From contig DQSP01000046.1 in assembly GCA_015663215.1 (NCBI GenBank), forward strand, positions 1-17,546: a stretch of 17,546 bases of DNA, read 5' to 3'. Position 1 is the stretch's first letter; each line of letters opens with the position of its first letter. Shown here piece by piece: positions 1 to 7,778 of the stretch. Below the pieces are notes generated by a model that saw only the letters and a program-made list of their open reading frames with translations, searched no databases and had not been told where the DNA came from. The DNA comes from Sulfurimonas sp. (lineage in GTDB: Bacteria > Campylobacterota > Campylobacteria > Campylobacterales > Sulfurimonadaceae). Position numbers and translations under genes: made by a program.

Positions 1-219
1 AAAAAGAGTGCTATTCTTATTGCACAAAAGATATGCCTACTTGTTTCTGAGATGCCTTGCAGTGTTACAGATAACTTAAGCTGTAGTTTTGGAGTAACTG
101 TTTTTAATAAAGAGAGTGATACAGAAGATATTTTTATAGATAGAACAGACAGAGCAATGTATGAAGCAAAAAAATTAGGAAAAAATAGAGTAGAGTTTTT
201 AATGGATGAGAGTGCATAA
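1..219 (+). CDS. GGDEF-domain protein (diguanylate cyclase), C-terminal fragment
   Basis: The reading frame is open from the first base to a TAA at 217-219, giving the last 72 residues of a protein that begins outside the window. The fragment has the end of a GGDEF domain: a CSFGV strand followed by RTDRAMYEAKKLGKNRV, the standard helix and strand that close diguanylate cyclase domains making cyclic di-GMP from two GTP. The GGDEF active-site loop, the inhibitory site and any sensory domain lie upstream and cannot be judged, so whether the enzyme is active is unknown. The protein stops about eight residues after the domain, so nothing follows GGDEF. The next gene begins 46 nt later behind its own -10 box, so the two are probably not one operon. 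Confidence 0.85.
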   Translation, partial: KKSAILIAQKICLLVSEMPCSVTDNLSCSFGVTVFNKESDTEDIFIDRTDRAMYEAKKLGKNRVEFLMDESA

Positions 220-253
220 TTTGGGTTAAAACTCTAAGTGAAGCACAAAACGC

Positions 254-268
254 TATAATACAACTATG
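254..268 (+). promoter_or_regulatory. -10 box placed for a leaderless kdsD mRNA
   Basis: TATAAT at 254-259 is followed by exactly six bases (ACAACT) and then the ATG at 266. With a normal 6-nt discriminator, transcription would start at the A of the ATG. There is no purine-rich Shine-Dalgarno sequence between 240 and 265 and no clear -35 box, as is usual in Campylobacterota. Confidence 0.55.
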
Positions 269-1228
269 AATTTTAAAACAATTGCACAAGAGACTTTAAA
301 TATAGAAGCACAGACTCTTCTAAATGCCGCTACTTTGATAGATGATGTGTTTGAGAAAGCTGTTGAAGTTATACTTAACTGCAAGGGTAAACTTATCATC
401 ACTGGTGTTGGTAAAAGTGGACTTATAGGGGCTAAGATGGCTGCAACATTTGCTTCTACTGGAACACCAAGCTTTTTCTTGCATCCTACGGAGGCACTTC
501 ATGGTGATCTTGGGATGATAGGTGAGGGTGATGTTGTGATTGGTATTAGTTATAGTGGTGAGAGTGAAGAGCTTAGCTCGATTTTGCCCCATATAAAGCG
601 TTTTAATGTACCGCTTATTGGTATGACAAAAGATGAGAACTCTACACTTGGCTCTTTTAGTGACTTAGTTATAAAGATAAATGTTGATAAAGAAGCGTGC
701 CCGATAGACACAGCACCAACTTCTTCAACTACTTTAACACTTGCCCTCGGTGATGCTTTAGCAGTTTGCCTTATGAAAGCTAGGGATTTTAAAAAGAGCG
801 ATTTTGCCTCTTTTCATCCGGGCGGGGCTTTGGGCAAAAAACTTTTTATAAAAGTCTCAAACCTTATGCAGAGAGAGAACTTGCCGATAATTAGCAAAGA
901 AGCAAAGTTAAAAGATGCGATTTTGAGTATTAGTGAGGGGCGTTTAGGTACGACCCTTTTAGTAGATGCAGATGAGAAACTTGTCGCACTACTAAGTGAT
1001 GGTGATGTTCGCCGCGCACTTATAAGTGAGGACTTTTCACTTGAAGATGATGCTCTAAAGTATGCAACACTATCACCTATGACTTGTCAAAATGCAGCTA
1101 TGCTTGCAAGTGATGCACTTGTTTTAATAGAAGAAAAAAAGATACAACTGTTGGTTGTTACAGATACAAATAAAAATATAAAAGGCGTGCTTCATATTCA
1201 TACGCTTATAGAAAAAGGAATATCATAA
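266..1228 (+). CDS. kdsD: Arabinose-5-phosphate isomerase, KdsD/KpsF family
   Basis: This cytoplasmic enzyme converts ribulose 5-phosphate to arabinose 5-phosphate, the first step towards Kdo in the LPS inner core (and capsule in kpsF loci). The 320 residues have the full family layout. An SIS sugar-isomerase domain spans about residues 30-175, with TGVGKSG (about 46-52, conserved Lys50), HPTEALHGDLG, SYSGES and the EACPIDTAPTSST segment. The FHPGGALGKKL signature follows, then two CBS domains (about 205-320) with SDGDVRRAL. Residues corresponding to the catalytic Lys, Glu and His of E. coli KdsD appear present. The start is supported by alignment of the N-terminus with the family, although no Shine-Dalgarno sequence precedes it. 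The CBS pair suggests control by a nucleotide or sugar-nucleotide ligand. An rluB-like gene follows after 4 nt, so the two are probably cotranscribed. No other Kdo gene is in the window. Confidence 0.93.
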   Translation: MNFKTIAQETLNIEAQTLLNAATLIDDVFEKAVEVILNCKGKLIITGVGKSGLIGAKMAATFASTGTPSFFLHPTEALHGDLGMIGEGDVVIGISYSGESEELSSILPHIKRFNVPLIGMTKDENSTLGSFSDLVIKINVDKEACPIDTAPTSSTTLTLALGDALAVCLMKARDFKKSDFASFHPGGALGKKLFIKVSNLMQRENLPIISKEAKLKDAILSISEGRLGTTLLVDADEKLVALLSDGDVRRALISEDFSLEDDALKYATLSPMTCQNAAMLASDALVLIEEKKIQLLVVTDTNKNIKGVLHIHTLIEKGIS

Positions 1229-1232
1229 TATT

Positions 1233-2120
1233 ATGATGAGATTAAACAAATTTATAGCACACTACTCGACATACTCACGCCGTGAGGCTGACAAGGTTGT
1301 CCAAGATGGATATGTACGAGTAAATGGTGAAATACAAGAAAACCCTGCGACTCAGGTTGATGAGAAAGAAGACATAGTTTATGTAAGTGGAAAGCAAATA
1401 AGCCGTCAAGAAAAGTATACGGTTATAGTGTATAACAAACCAAAAGGGGAGCTTGTAACAAAGTCTGATCCTAAGGGGCGACGTACGATTTATGATTCAT
1501 TGAGTCATGAGTTTAAACATTTTGTTCCTGTTGGACGTTTAGACTTTGCGAGTGAGGGAGTACTTCTCTTGACTGATGCTTCTCATGTTGCAACTGCTTT
1601 GATGACTTCAGATTTAGAACGTCGTTATAAGATCAAGATAAAAGGTGAGGTGACTTCAGAGATGGAGACTGCTATGCTTGAGGGTATGTATATCGCAGAT
1701 GCAACAGCAGGTGGACACTCTCATTCAAAGATAACATCGATGCAATTTAAGCCATTTTTAGGGTACCAAATCCAGAAAAATGCTCATAATTACTCAACTC
1801 TTAAAGTAGCAATATCAGAGGGAAAAAACCGTGAACTTCGCCGTTTTTTCGCTCACTTTGATGCTGAAATAGCTGACCTTAAACGTGTAAGTTTTGCAGA
1901 GGTTGAGCTAAACAACTTACCAACTGGAAAAACAAGATTTCTTACTCGTAGTGAGTACTCAGCACTCTTCACATTTTTAAAGTCAGAAGAAAAATTAGCA
2001 CGTGAAATGGCAGGAAATAAACCTAAACCTACATTTAAAGCAAAATTTAACAAAGCTAAACCTGCTCCTAAAGCGAGAGGGGATTCAAAAGCAAACCCTA
2101 ATGGTAAAAGAAAAAAGTAG
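1233..2120 (+). CDS. rluB: 23S rRNA pseudouridine synthase, RluB/RsuA family
   Basis: This enzyme isomerises a specific uridine to pseudouridine in rRNA; by resemblance the target is 23S rRNA (RluB type, helix 90 region), but the exact position is inferred. An N-terminal S4 RNA-binding domain covers about residues 1-60 (RLNKFIAHYSTYSRREADK...GYVRVNG). The catalytic domain carries VGRLDFASEGVLLLT with the nucleophile Asp104, and KNRELRRFFAHF later in the domain. After about residue 245 there is a Lys/Ala/Pro-rich basic tail of some 50 residues, probably disordered and RNA-binding. ATG codons at 1233 and 1236 are consecutive and either could be the start; an AAAGGA at the end of kdsD is the only nearby Shine-Dalgarno-like sequence. 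The 4-nt gap to kdsD suggests cotranscription and translational coupling. Confidence 0.9.
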   Translation: MMRLNKFIAHYSTYSRREADKVVQDGYVRVNGEIQENPATQVDEKEDIVYVSGKQISRQEKYTVIVYNKPKGELVTKSDPKGRRTIYDSLSHEFKHFVPVGRLDFASEGVLLLTDASHVATALMTSDLERRYKIKIKGEVTSEMETAMLEGMYIADATAGGHSHSKITSMQFKPFLGYQIQKNAHNYSTLKVAISEGKNRELRRFFAHFDAEIADLKRVSFAEVELNNLPTGKTRFLTRSEYSALFTFLKSEEKLAREMAGNKPKPTFKAKFNKAKPAPKARGDSKANPNGKRKK

Positions 2121-2138
2121 TAATTATGTTAGTTTAGT

Positions 2139-2158
2139 TATAATAAAAAAAATGGAGA
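2139..2158 (+). promoter_or_regulatory. Promoter -10 and ribosome binding site of the peroxidase gene
   Basis: TATAAT at 2139-2144 lies in the 42-nt gap after rluB. GGAG at 2154-2157 is 5 nt from the ATG at 2163. The predicted leader is only about 12 nt and carries a good Shine-Dalgarno sequence, unlike the leaderless starts elsewhere in the window. Confidence 0.5.
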
Positions 2159-2162
2159 TAAA

Positions 2163-3179
2163 ATGATAAAACAATTGATGGTAACAGTTCTTACAACAAG
2201 TGTAATTTTTGCAAGTAGTTTAAGTAAAGATGCAAGAGATGCAGGATTAGTAGCGATTCCAGCTGATAAAGCAGAGCTAGCGAAACTTATAGATAATCCT
2301 AAAAATCCTATAACAGCAGAAAAAACAGAGTTAGGGAAGATGCTCTTTTTTGAACCACGTTTATCTAAAAGTGGTCTTATCAGTTGTAACACTTGTCATA
2401 ACTTGGCAACAGGTGGAGATGATGGTCTAGCAGCTGCAGTTGGTCACAAATGGACTGTAAATCCTCACCACTTAGGTTCTCCAACTGTATATAATGCAGT
2501 CTTTTTTGATGCCCAGTTTTGGGATGGTAGAGCTCCTGATGTGGAAGCTCAAGCAGCAGGACCAATTCTTGCAGCTCCAGAGATGGCAAATACACAAAAA
2601 AATGTTGTAGCGACAGTTACATCAATACCTGAATATGTACAGAGGTTTCAAACTGCATATGGCAGGGATGTAAAAATAAGCTACAAGCTAATAGCAGATA
2701 CTATAGGAAACTTTGAACGCACACTTGTAACACCAGCACCTTTTGATGACTACTTAAATGGCAATGAAAATGCTTTAAATAAAGCACAAAAAGCTGGACT
2801 CAAGAAGTTTATAGAAGTAGGATGTGCAACTTGTCATACAGGTATAGCACTTGGTGGCTCTATGAATATGTTAGGTATTACTGCAAAATATAAGTATGCA
2901 GATGTAGGTGACTTTAAAGGTAATGCAAACGGTATGGTAAAAGTAGCAACTCTTAGAAACATCACACAAACTGCACCATATTTTCATAATGGACAAGTGA
3001 CTACTCTAAAAGAGGCTATCAAAGAGATGGCTAGAATCCAACTTGGGACTACACTCTCTGATAAAGACACTGCATCAATTGAGAGCTTTTTAGGTTCACT
3101 AGATGGTAGAAAACCAACTATAATTTATCCAGTTTTACCAACGAGAACAGCTCAAACACCAGCACAAAATATCAACTAA
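2163..3179 (+). CDS. ccpA: Di-haem cytochrome c peroxidase (periplasmic)
   Basis: This enzyme reduces hydrogen peroxide to water in the periplasm with electrons from c-type cytochromes. The 338-residue length is normal for bacterial CCP. A signal peptide covers about residues 1-19 (basic start, hydrophobic core, cleavage near FAS-SLS). Two haem c attachment motifs are present: CNTCH at 75-79 and CATCH at 221-225. Between them lies the family block SPTVYNAVFFDAQFWDGRA, and near the end RNITQTAPYFHNG, in the region that shapes the peroxidatic and high-potential haem sites. A MauG-like role is less likely given the overall fit to CCP. Its own promoter and strong ribosome binding site suggest independent expression, and no cytochrome donor is adjacent. 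In Campylobacterota such enzymes defend respiring cells against peroxide. Confidence 0.93.
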   Translation: MIKQLMVTVLTTSVIFASSLSKDARDAGLVAIPADKAELAKLIDNPKNPITAEKTELGKMLFFEPRLSKSGLISCNTCHNLATGGDDGLAAAVGHKWTVNPHHLGSPTVYNAVFFDAQFWDGRAPDVEAQAAGPILAAPEMANTQKNVVATVTSIPEYVQRFQTAYGRDVKISYKLIADTIGNFERTLVTPAPFDDYLNGNENALNKAQKAGLKKFIEVGCATCHTGIALGGSMNMLGITAKYKYADVGDFKGNANGMVKVATLRNITQTAPYFHNGQVTTLKEAIKEMARIQLGTTLSDKDTASIESFLGSLDGRKPTIIYPVLPTRTAQTPAQNIN

Positions 3180-3193
3180 ATCTCGCTTACTTG

Positions 3194-3211
3194 TGATATA
3201 ATCCTCTCATG
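3194..3211 (+). promoter_or_regulatory. Extended -10 placed for a leaderless rarA mRNA
   Basis: TG at 3194-3195, one base, then TATAAT at 3197-3202 form an extended -10. Exactly six bases (CCTCTC) separate the hexamer from the ATG at 3209. No Shine-Dalgarno sequence is present, so the predicted transcript starts on the initiation codon. Confidence 0.55.
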
Positions 3212-4390
3212 GATTATACACAGTACCTTCGCCCAAAAAACTTTGATGAACTCATCGGTCAAGAGCACTTAAGTGCTTTAAATGCACCCCTTCGTACTCT
3301 TTGTGAAAAAGGTGTTTTAGGACATAGCTTTTTTTATGGACCTGCAGGAGTAGGAAAAACTTCCATCGCGAGAATCATTGCAAAAACTATGGACTTACCC
3401 TTTTATGAGTTTAATGCAACAAGCCTTAAAATAGACCAACTACGAAAGATATTTGAGCAGTATAAAAATGCTTTGCAAAAACCTCTTATATTTATAGATG
3501 AGGTACACCGTTTAGCAAAAAATCAACAAGAAGTTCTCTTGCCAGTTATGGAAAACAACTCAGTTTTAGTCATAGGGGCTTCGACTGAAAATCCTTTTTT
3601 CTCTCTGACTTCAGCCATCCGTTCGCGTTCGATGCTCTTTGAACTAAAAGCCATCTCAAATACAGCATTAAGTGAGTTACTTAGTCGAGCTTGTAGTGAG
3701 TCCGAGCTTGTTCTTGACACTCAAACTCGGGAGTATCTAGTAGCTAGTTCTGGTGGAGATGCACGGGCAATGCTCAAGCTTTTAGAGTTTGCTACAAACT
3801 TAAATACTACTATAACAGTAGAAGTTTTAAAATCACTTCGACCAAATGCTCTCCAAGCAGGAAGTAGTGAAGCAGGTGTTCATTATGACCTTATATCGGC
3901 AATGATTAAGTCAGTTCGAGGAAGTGATGAGAATGCAGCAATTTATTATCTCGCAAGACTCATTGAAGGTGGAGAGTCTGCTGACTTTATAGCACGGCGT
4001 TTAGTGATACTTGCGAGTGAAGATATTGGAAATGCTAATCCTCAAGCGATGACACTTACAGCTTCATGCTTGACTTCTGTGAGTAAGATAGGTTTCCCTG
4101 AAGCGAGGATTATCTTGGCTCAAGCTGTCATTTATCTTTGTGCTTCTCCAAAGTCAAACGCAGCATATTTAGCGATAAATGCAGCTTTAGATTCTGTTAG
4201 AGGTGGAAACATTTTAGATATACCTCCTGCACTGCAACAGAATGATGGTAAAGGTTATTTGTATCCACATGACTATGGTGGTTATGTACAACAGAACTAT
4301 CTGAGTAAACCTTTAAAGTTTGTAGCACTAAAAGAGATTGGCTATGAGAAAAAGATGAAGGATTGGTTGCAAGGTTTAAAGGATATTTAA
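3209..4390 (+). CDS. rarA: Replication-associated recombination protein A (RarA/MgsA), AAA+ ATPase
   Basis: RarA is a clamp-loader-like AAA+ ATPase that acts at stalled or damaged replication forks and on single-stranded DNA ends. The 393 residues begin with the family N-terminus (YLRPKNFDELIGQEHL). The Walker A is GPAGVGKT at 44-51, the Walker B is LIFIDEVHRL at about 92-101, sensor 1 is VLVIGASTENP, and an arginine-finger region (AIRSRS) follows. The C-terminal tetramerisation half includes ARRLVILASEDIGNANP and the closing LPPALQ-type segment (here IPPALQQNDGKGYLYPHDYGGYVQQ). All motifs appear intact. The gene stands alone: it follows ccp by 29 nt with its own -10 box, and a new promoter follows it. 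Confidence 0.95.
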   Translation: MDYTQYLRPKNFDELIGQEHLSALNAPLRTLCEKGVLGHSFFYGPAGVGKTSIARIIAKTMDLPFYEFNATSLKIDQLRKIFEQYKNALQKPLIFIDEVHRLAKNQQEVLLPVMENNSVLVIGASTENPFFSLTSAIRSRSMLFELKAISNTALSELLSRACSESELVLDTQTREYLVASSGGDARAMLKLLEFATNLNTTITVEVLKSLRPNALQAGSSEAGVHYDLISAMIKSVRGSDENAAIYYLARLIEGGESADFIARRLVILASEDIGNANPQAMTLTASCLTSVSKIGFPEARIILAQAVIYLCASPKSNAAYLAINAALDSVRGGNILDIPPALQQNDGKGYLYPHDYGGYVQQNYLSKPLKFVALKEIGYEKKMKDWLQGLKDI

Positions 4391-4450
4391 AAAGTAAAAA
4401 TTTTCATTTATGAATTGTCGCATTTATACAACTAGCTACGTGACTTATTG

Positions 4451-4484
4451 TGCTAGAATTTACTAAGATATAGAATGTAGGAAA
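4451..4484 (+). promoter_or_regulatory. Promoter and ribosome binding site of the AraC-type regulator
   Basis: TGC followed by TAGAAT (4454-4459) resembles an extended -10, and AGGAAA lies at 4479-4484 before the ATG at 4497. CTAG occurs at 4432-4435 and again at 4453-4456, 21 bp apart, the second copy overlapping the -10. This is a weak candidate for operator half-sites. Confidence 0.35.
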
Positions 4485-4496
4485 TAGATAATAAAT

Positions 4497-5336
4497 ATGC
4501 AGTATAATGTAATTTTACCAGATGAACGATTACGAGGCATAGTAAAACATTATGTGATTATTCCAGATATGGCTATACTTGATAAAATACTATTTCTTCC
4601 AAACGGTGGAAACTTCCTCATTTTTAATAGAGGTGTTGAAATTTATGTAAAGGTACATCCTGATAAAATTTTTGATCTTCCTAAGGGTTATAGTATAGGA
4701 ATAAAAAGTACTAAGGCAAGAAAAACATTTCTCTCTTTAAATACACTAGATGGGGTTATTTCTCTTCCTGTAATAATGGTAGAATTATTACCTACTGGGT
4801 ATCATAAACTTTTTAACAGTGATGCTTCAGTACTTCAAAATGGATACCTAGAAATAGAAGAAGATATAACTAAAAAATATTTTTCTAAACTCTACGAGCA
4901 TGAAAGAATAGCAGAAGATATACAATATTTAAATGATTCTTTATTTGCACTTTATGATTCACATAAGCATAAAACATTATGTTTAGATGGTGTGTTAGAA
5001 AAAATTCTTGAATTGAATTTTGAAGTTAATATCTCCGATTTAGCTGAAGAGTTTGGCTGTACACGAAGAACTTTAGAGAGACAGTTTAAAAAAGTTGTAG
5101 GAATGTCACCTAGGGACTATATATTTATTTCAAAATTATGTAAAACGATTTTAGAGTATATTGATGAGGGAAAGTCTTTAAAAGATATGGAATATGTTTA
5201 TATCGATAATGCTCATTTAAATAAAGTATTTCAAAATGTTATAGGTTGTGTTCCGAGTAAATTGTTTAATGATGTCGTAATAGATAAAAATACACAAATA
5301 TATCAAAGTAAAAGAGTAGTGAATGATGAAGTATGA
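4497..5336 (+). CDS. AraC-family transcriptional regulator
   Basis: A 279-residue cytoplasmic DNA-binding protein. Residues 1 to about 150 form an AraC-like N-terminal regulatory domain: the opening (LPDERLRGIVKHYVIIP) and a later PVIMVELLPTGYHKLF stretch resemble the domain now called DUF6597. The C-terminal part is an AraC-type double helix-turn-helix. The first (about 176-213) reads NISDLAEEFGCTRRTLERQFKKVVGMSPRDYI, and the second (about 230-258) contains DNAHLNKVFQNVIGCVPSKLF. The ligand and target genes are unknown. The last codons overlap the start of the PAS-GGDEF gene in another frame, so the two are almost certainly cotranscribed. The regulator may therefore control, or act with, a cyclic di-GMP enzyme. 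It is AT-rich and rich in ATA and AAA codons compared with its housekeeping neighbours. Confidence 0.85.
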   Translation: MQYNVILPDERLRGIVKHYVIIPDMAILDKILFLPNGGNFLIFNRGVEIYVKVHPDKIFDLPKGYSIGIKSTKARKTFLSLNTLDGVISLPVIMVELLPTGYHKLFNSDASVLQNGYLEIEEDITKKYFSKLYEHERIAEDIQYLNDSLFALYDSHKHKTLCLDGVLEKILELNFEVNISDLAEEFGCTRRTLERQFKKVVGMSPRDYIFISKLCKTILEYIDEGKSLKDMEYVYIDNAHLNKVFQNVIGCVPSKLFNDVVIDKNTQIYQSKRVVNDEV

Positions 5337-6194
5337 TGACTCACTTTTTACAGAAATCATAAAAAAAAGTATCAATGAAATATACATATTTATAGCCAAA
5401 GTTTAGAGTTCATTTTTGTAAATGATGCAGCATCTATAAATACCGGTTATAGCATAGATGATTTTTTAGGCTTAAAGACTGTTGCAATAAAACCAGAATA
5501 TACATTCAAAGAATTTTCAGATTTTATAGAACCATTACTTAATGGAAGTGTAAAGTCTTTAACTTTTGAAACACTACATCAGAGAAAAGATAGTTCACTC
5601 TACAATGTCCAATCGCACATTCAAAGTATTATTCAAAATGGAAAAAAATTATGTGTGGCTGTAGCACATGACATAACAGATAGGGTTAAAAGAGATAAAA
5701 AGCTTATGATGTTAGCTACAATGGATAGCTTGACGAATATATATAATCGTTATCAGATTAATGCCGAGATAGAGAGCAAAATTATTCGTGTGCAAAGAAC
5801 AAATAAGAGATTTTCTTTGATGATGCTAGATCTCGATTATTTTAAAAAAGTTAATGATACTTTTGGTCACGATATAGGAGATAAGGTCTTAATTGAGTTT
5901 ACGGAAGTCTTAAAAAAGTGTTTACGTAAAAATGACAAGATAGGTCGATGGGGTGGGGAAGAGTTTGTAGTACTTCTTTTAGAGACCTCCCTAGAAGATG
6001 CTTTAAAAATTTCTCAAAAATTATGTCAAGAAATTGATAGATATAAGTTTAAATCTATTGGGCATCTTACTTGTAGTATTGGAGTTAGCTTATTTAGAAA
6101 AGATGATACGATACTTACACTACTTAAACGCATTGATAAAGCTTTGTATAAATCAAAAGATGAAGGTAGAAATAGAGTAAGTATTTTAGAGTAG
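5323..6194 (+). pseudogene. PAS-GGDEF diguanylate cyclase gene split by a one-base frameshift
   Basis: The gene starts at ATG 5323 (or 5326), inside the end of the AraC-type gene, and encodes MKYDDSLFTEIIKKSINEIYIF before leaving frame and stopping at TAG 5404-5406. From about 5391 another frame continues the same PAS domain without a break (SQSLEFIFVNDAASINTGYS...AVAHDITDR) into a complete GGDEF domain ending at 6194. Adding one base after 5391 (for example G, giving ...IYIFDSQSLEFIFVND) restores a textbook PAS start and a protein of about 290 residues. The cyclase half looks fully active: GGEEF at 5952-5966 and the product-inhibition motif RKND (RxxD) at 5925-5936. No start codon exists in the second frame between the TGA at 5376-5378 and GTG 5655, which lies at the end of PAS. 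The gene could be a recent pseudogene, a truncated GGDEF protein from GTG 5655, or a sequencing error. Confidence 0.8.
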
Positions 6195-6204
6195 CAGAAG
6201 AAAT

Positions 6205-6249
6205 TAACCTTTTTCGTGATATATTTAGAGATAAAAAATTATAAGGTTA
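6205..6249. repeat. Inverted repeat covering the mqo ribosome binding site
   Basis: TAACCTT at 6205-6211 and AAGGTTA at 6243-6249 are perfect 7-bp inverted arms 31 nt apart. The right arm contains the AAGG that serves as the mqo Shine-Dalgarno sequence. An extended -10-like TGA-TATATT lies between the arms at 6217-6225. There is no U-run after the repeat, so it does not look like a terminator. Confidence 0.4.
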
Positions 6250-6253
6250 TTTC

Positions 6254-7756
6254 ATGTCACAGTCTAAGCGAAATTTCGAAGTAATAATTGTAGGTGCAGG
6301 TATTTCAGGTGCTGCACTCGCTTATGAGTTAGCCCGTTATACAGATGTAAAAAGTATAGGTATTTTAGAAAAGTATGAGGATGTTGCAACCCTTAACTCC
6401 AAGGGCACAAGTAACTCTCAGACTATTCATGTTGGTGACATAGAGACAAACTATACTCTTGAAAAAGCAGCCGTTACGAAAAAAACTGCCAAGATGGTTG
6501 AACGCTACTGTCTACAACACAAACTGCAAAACAAAGCGATTTTTTCACATCAAAAGATGGCGTTTGGTGTGGGTGAAGAAGAAGTCGAATTTTTACTCCA
6601 TCGTTACGAAGAGTTTTCTGAACTTTTTCCATACCTAGAAGTGTGGGATAAAGAAAAACTCAAAGAGCTAGAGCCAAAAGTAGTGTGGGGTGCAGATGGA
6701 AAAGAGAGACCTGAACCGATAGTCGGAATCGGAGCTACTGGAGAGTGGACAACGGTAGACTATGGTGTTTTAGCAAAAGACATGATTGAGCGTGCCAAGC
6801 AAGAGCCAGATACAGAAGTAGAACTTTTTTTAAATACTCAAGTAGAGATTATGGAGCGAAGTGGTAAACGCGGATATAAAGTTTTCACAAATGGCAAAAC
6901 TTTTTATGCTGACTTTGTTGTCGTAAACGCAGGGGCACATAGTCTTTTTCTCGCTCATAAGATGGGGTATGGACATAACCTCGGGTGTCTTCCAATGGCG
7001 GGGAGCTTTTACCTCACAAAAGAGCACCTTTTAAACGGTAAAGTATATATGATTCAAAATCCAAAACTCCCATTTGCTGCGCTTCACGGTGACCCTGATG
7101 TTTTAGCAGATGGAAATACTCGTTTTGGTCCTACTGCACTAGTACTTCCAAAGCTGGAGCGTTTTAAACCTGGAACGTATATGGACTTTTGGAAAACACT
7201 GCGTTTTGACTCTCACATAGTAAAAGCTCTATGGAAACTACTCAAAGAGAGTGACATTCGTAACTACATCTTTAAAAACTTTCTCTTTGAGGTACCAGTT
7301 TTAAATAAGATACTTTTTTTACAAGATGCACAAAAAATTGTGCCATCACTTACCAAAGAGCAGTTTACTTATGCTAAAGGTTTTGGTGGAGTCCGACCTC
7401 AGGTTATAAACAAAGATGAAGAAAAACTTATGCTCGGAGAAGCTTCTATAAATACTGGGGAGGGAATTATCTTTAACATGACACCTTCTCCTGGTGCTAC
7501 AAGTTGTCTAGGAAATGCAGAACGAGACCTGCATTTTGTGACGGCCTACTTAGGAAAAAGTTTTGATGAAGATCGTTTTAACGATGAGCTTACAGAGGGC
7601 GAATACTGCGCTTTACCAGAGCCGATAGAAGCACAACAAGAGAATGTAAACCGTATCCGTGATGCTATTCGTAAAACACATGAAGAGTATTATATAGACC
7701 ACTTAGAGGGTGAACCAGATGAGAGCTTCTGGAAGCAACCACATAGTAAGATATAG
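6254..7756 (+). CDS. mqo: Malate:quinone oxidoreductase, epsilon-type (FAD-dependent)
   Basis: This enzyme oxidises malate to oxaloacetate and passes the electrons to the quinone pool, acting as the membrane-associated TCA-cycle malate dehydrogenase. The 500-residue protein opens with an FAD-binding Rossmann fold: VIIVGAGISGAALAYEL with GAGISG at 14-19 and the ribose-binding Glu in the following LEK. The next block (SKGTSNSQTIHVGDIETNY) is, as I recall, characteristic of the Helicobacter/Campylobacter Mqo rather than the E. coli enzyme. A second FAD-contact region is near GFGGVRPQVIN, and GATSCLGNA lies near the C-terminus. A generic FAD-dependent oxidoreductase is the fallback call. AAGG 7 nt before the ATG is the ribosome binding site and sits within an inverted repeat. 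A malic enzyme follows after 22 nt, forming a malate-metabolism pair. Confidence 0.85.
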   Translation: MSQSKRNFEVIIVGAGISGAALAYELARYTDVKSIGILEKYEDVATLNSKGTSNSQTIHVGDIETNYTLEKAAVTKKTAKMVERYCLQHKLQNKAIFSHQKMAFGVGEEEVEFLLHRYEEFSELFPYLEVWDKEKLKELEPKVVWGADGKERPEPIVGIGATGEWTTVDYGVLAKDMIERAKQEPDTEVELFLNTQVEIMERSGKRGYKVFTNGKTFYADFVVVNAGAHSLFLAHKMGYGHNLGCLPMAGSFYLTKEHLLNGKVYMIQNPKLPFAALHGDPDVLADGNTRFGPTALVLPKLERFKPGTYMDFWKTLRFDSHIVKALWKLLKESDIRNYIFKNFLFEVPVLNKILFLQDAQKIVPSLTKEQFTYAKGFGGVRPQVINKDEEKLMLGEASINTGEGIIFNMTPSPGATSCLGNAERDLHFVTAYLGKSFDEDRFNDELTEGEYCALPEPIEAQQENVNRIRDAIRKTHEEYYIDHLEGEPDESFWKQPHSKI

Positions 7757-7778
7757 TTAGCGATAAAAGGAAAAAGAG

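Noticed and set aside
2138..2595. Two antisense frames over the start of the peroxidase gene (2138-2392 and 2380-2595)
   Set aside because: They lie opposite the signal peptide and first haem motif of a strong CCP gene and resemble no family.
5361..5368. Run of eight A as the cause of the PAS-GGDEF frameshift (phase variation)
   Set aside because: Slippage there would put the reader into the second frame before the TGA at 5376-5378. The break must lie after 5378 and before the TAG at 5404, so the A-run cannot restore the gene.
5386..5396. Programmed -1 ribosomal frameshifting at the PAS break
   Set aside because: The bases around TTT ATA do not form a classical X XXY YYZ slippery heptamer, and no strong downstream hairpin was seen. 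Simple base loss fits better.
6205..6253. Rho-independent terminator after the PAS-GGDEF gene
   Set aside because: The 7-bp arms are AT-rich with a 31-nt gap and no following U-run.
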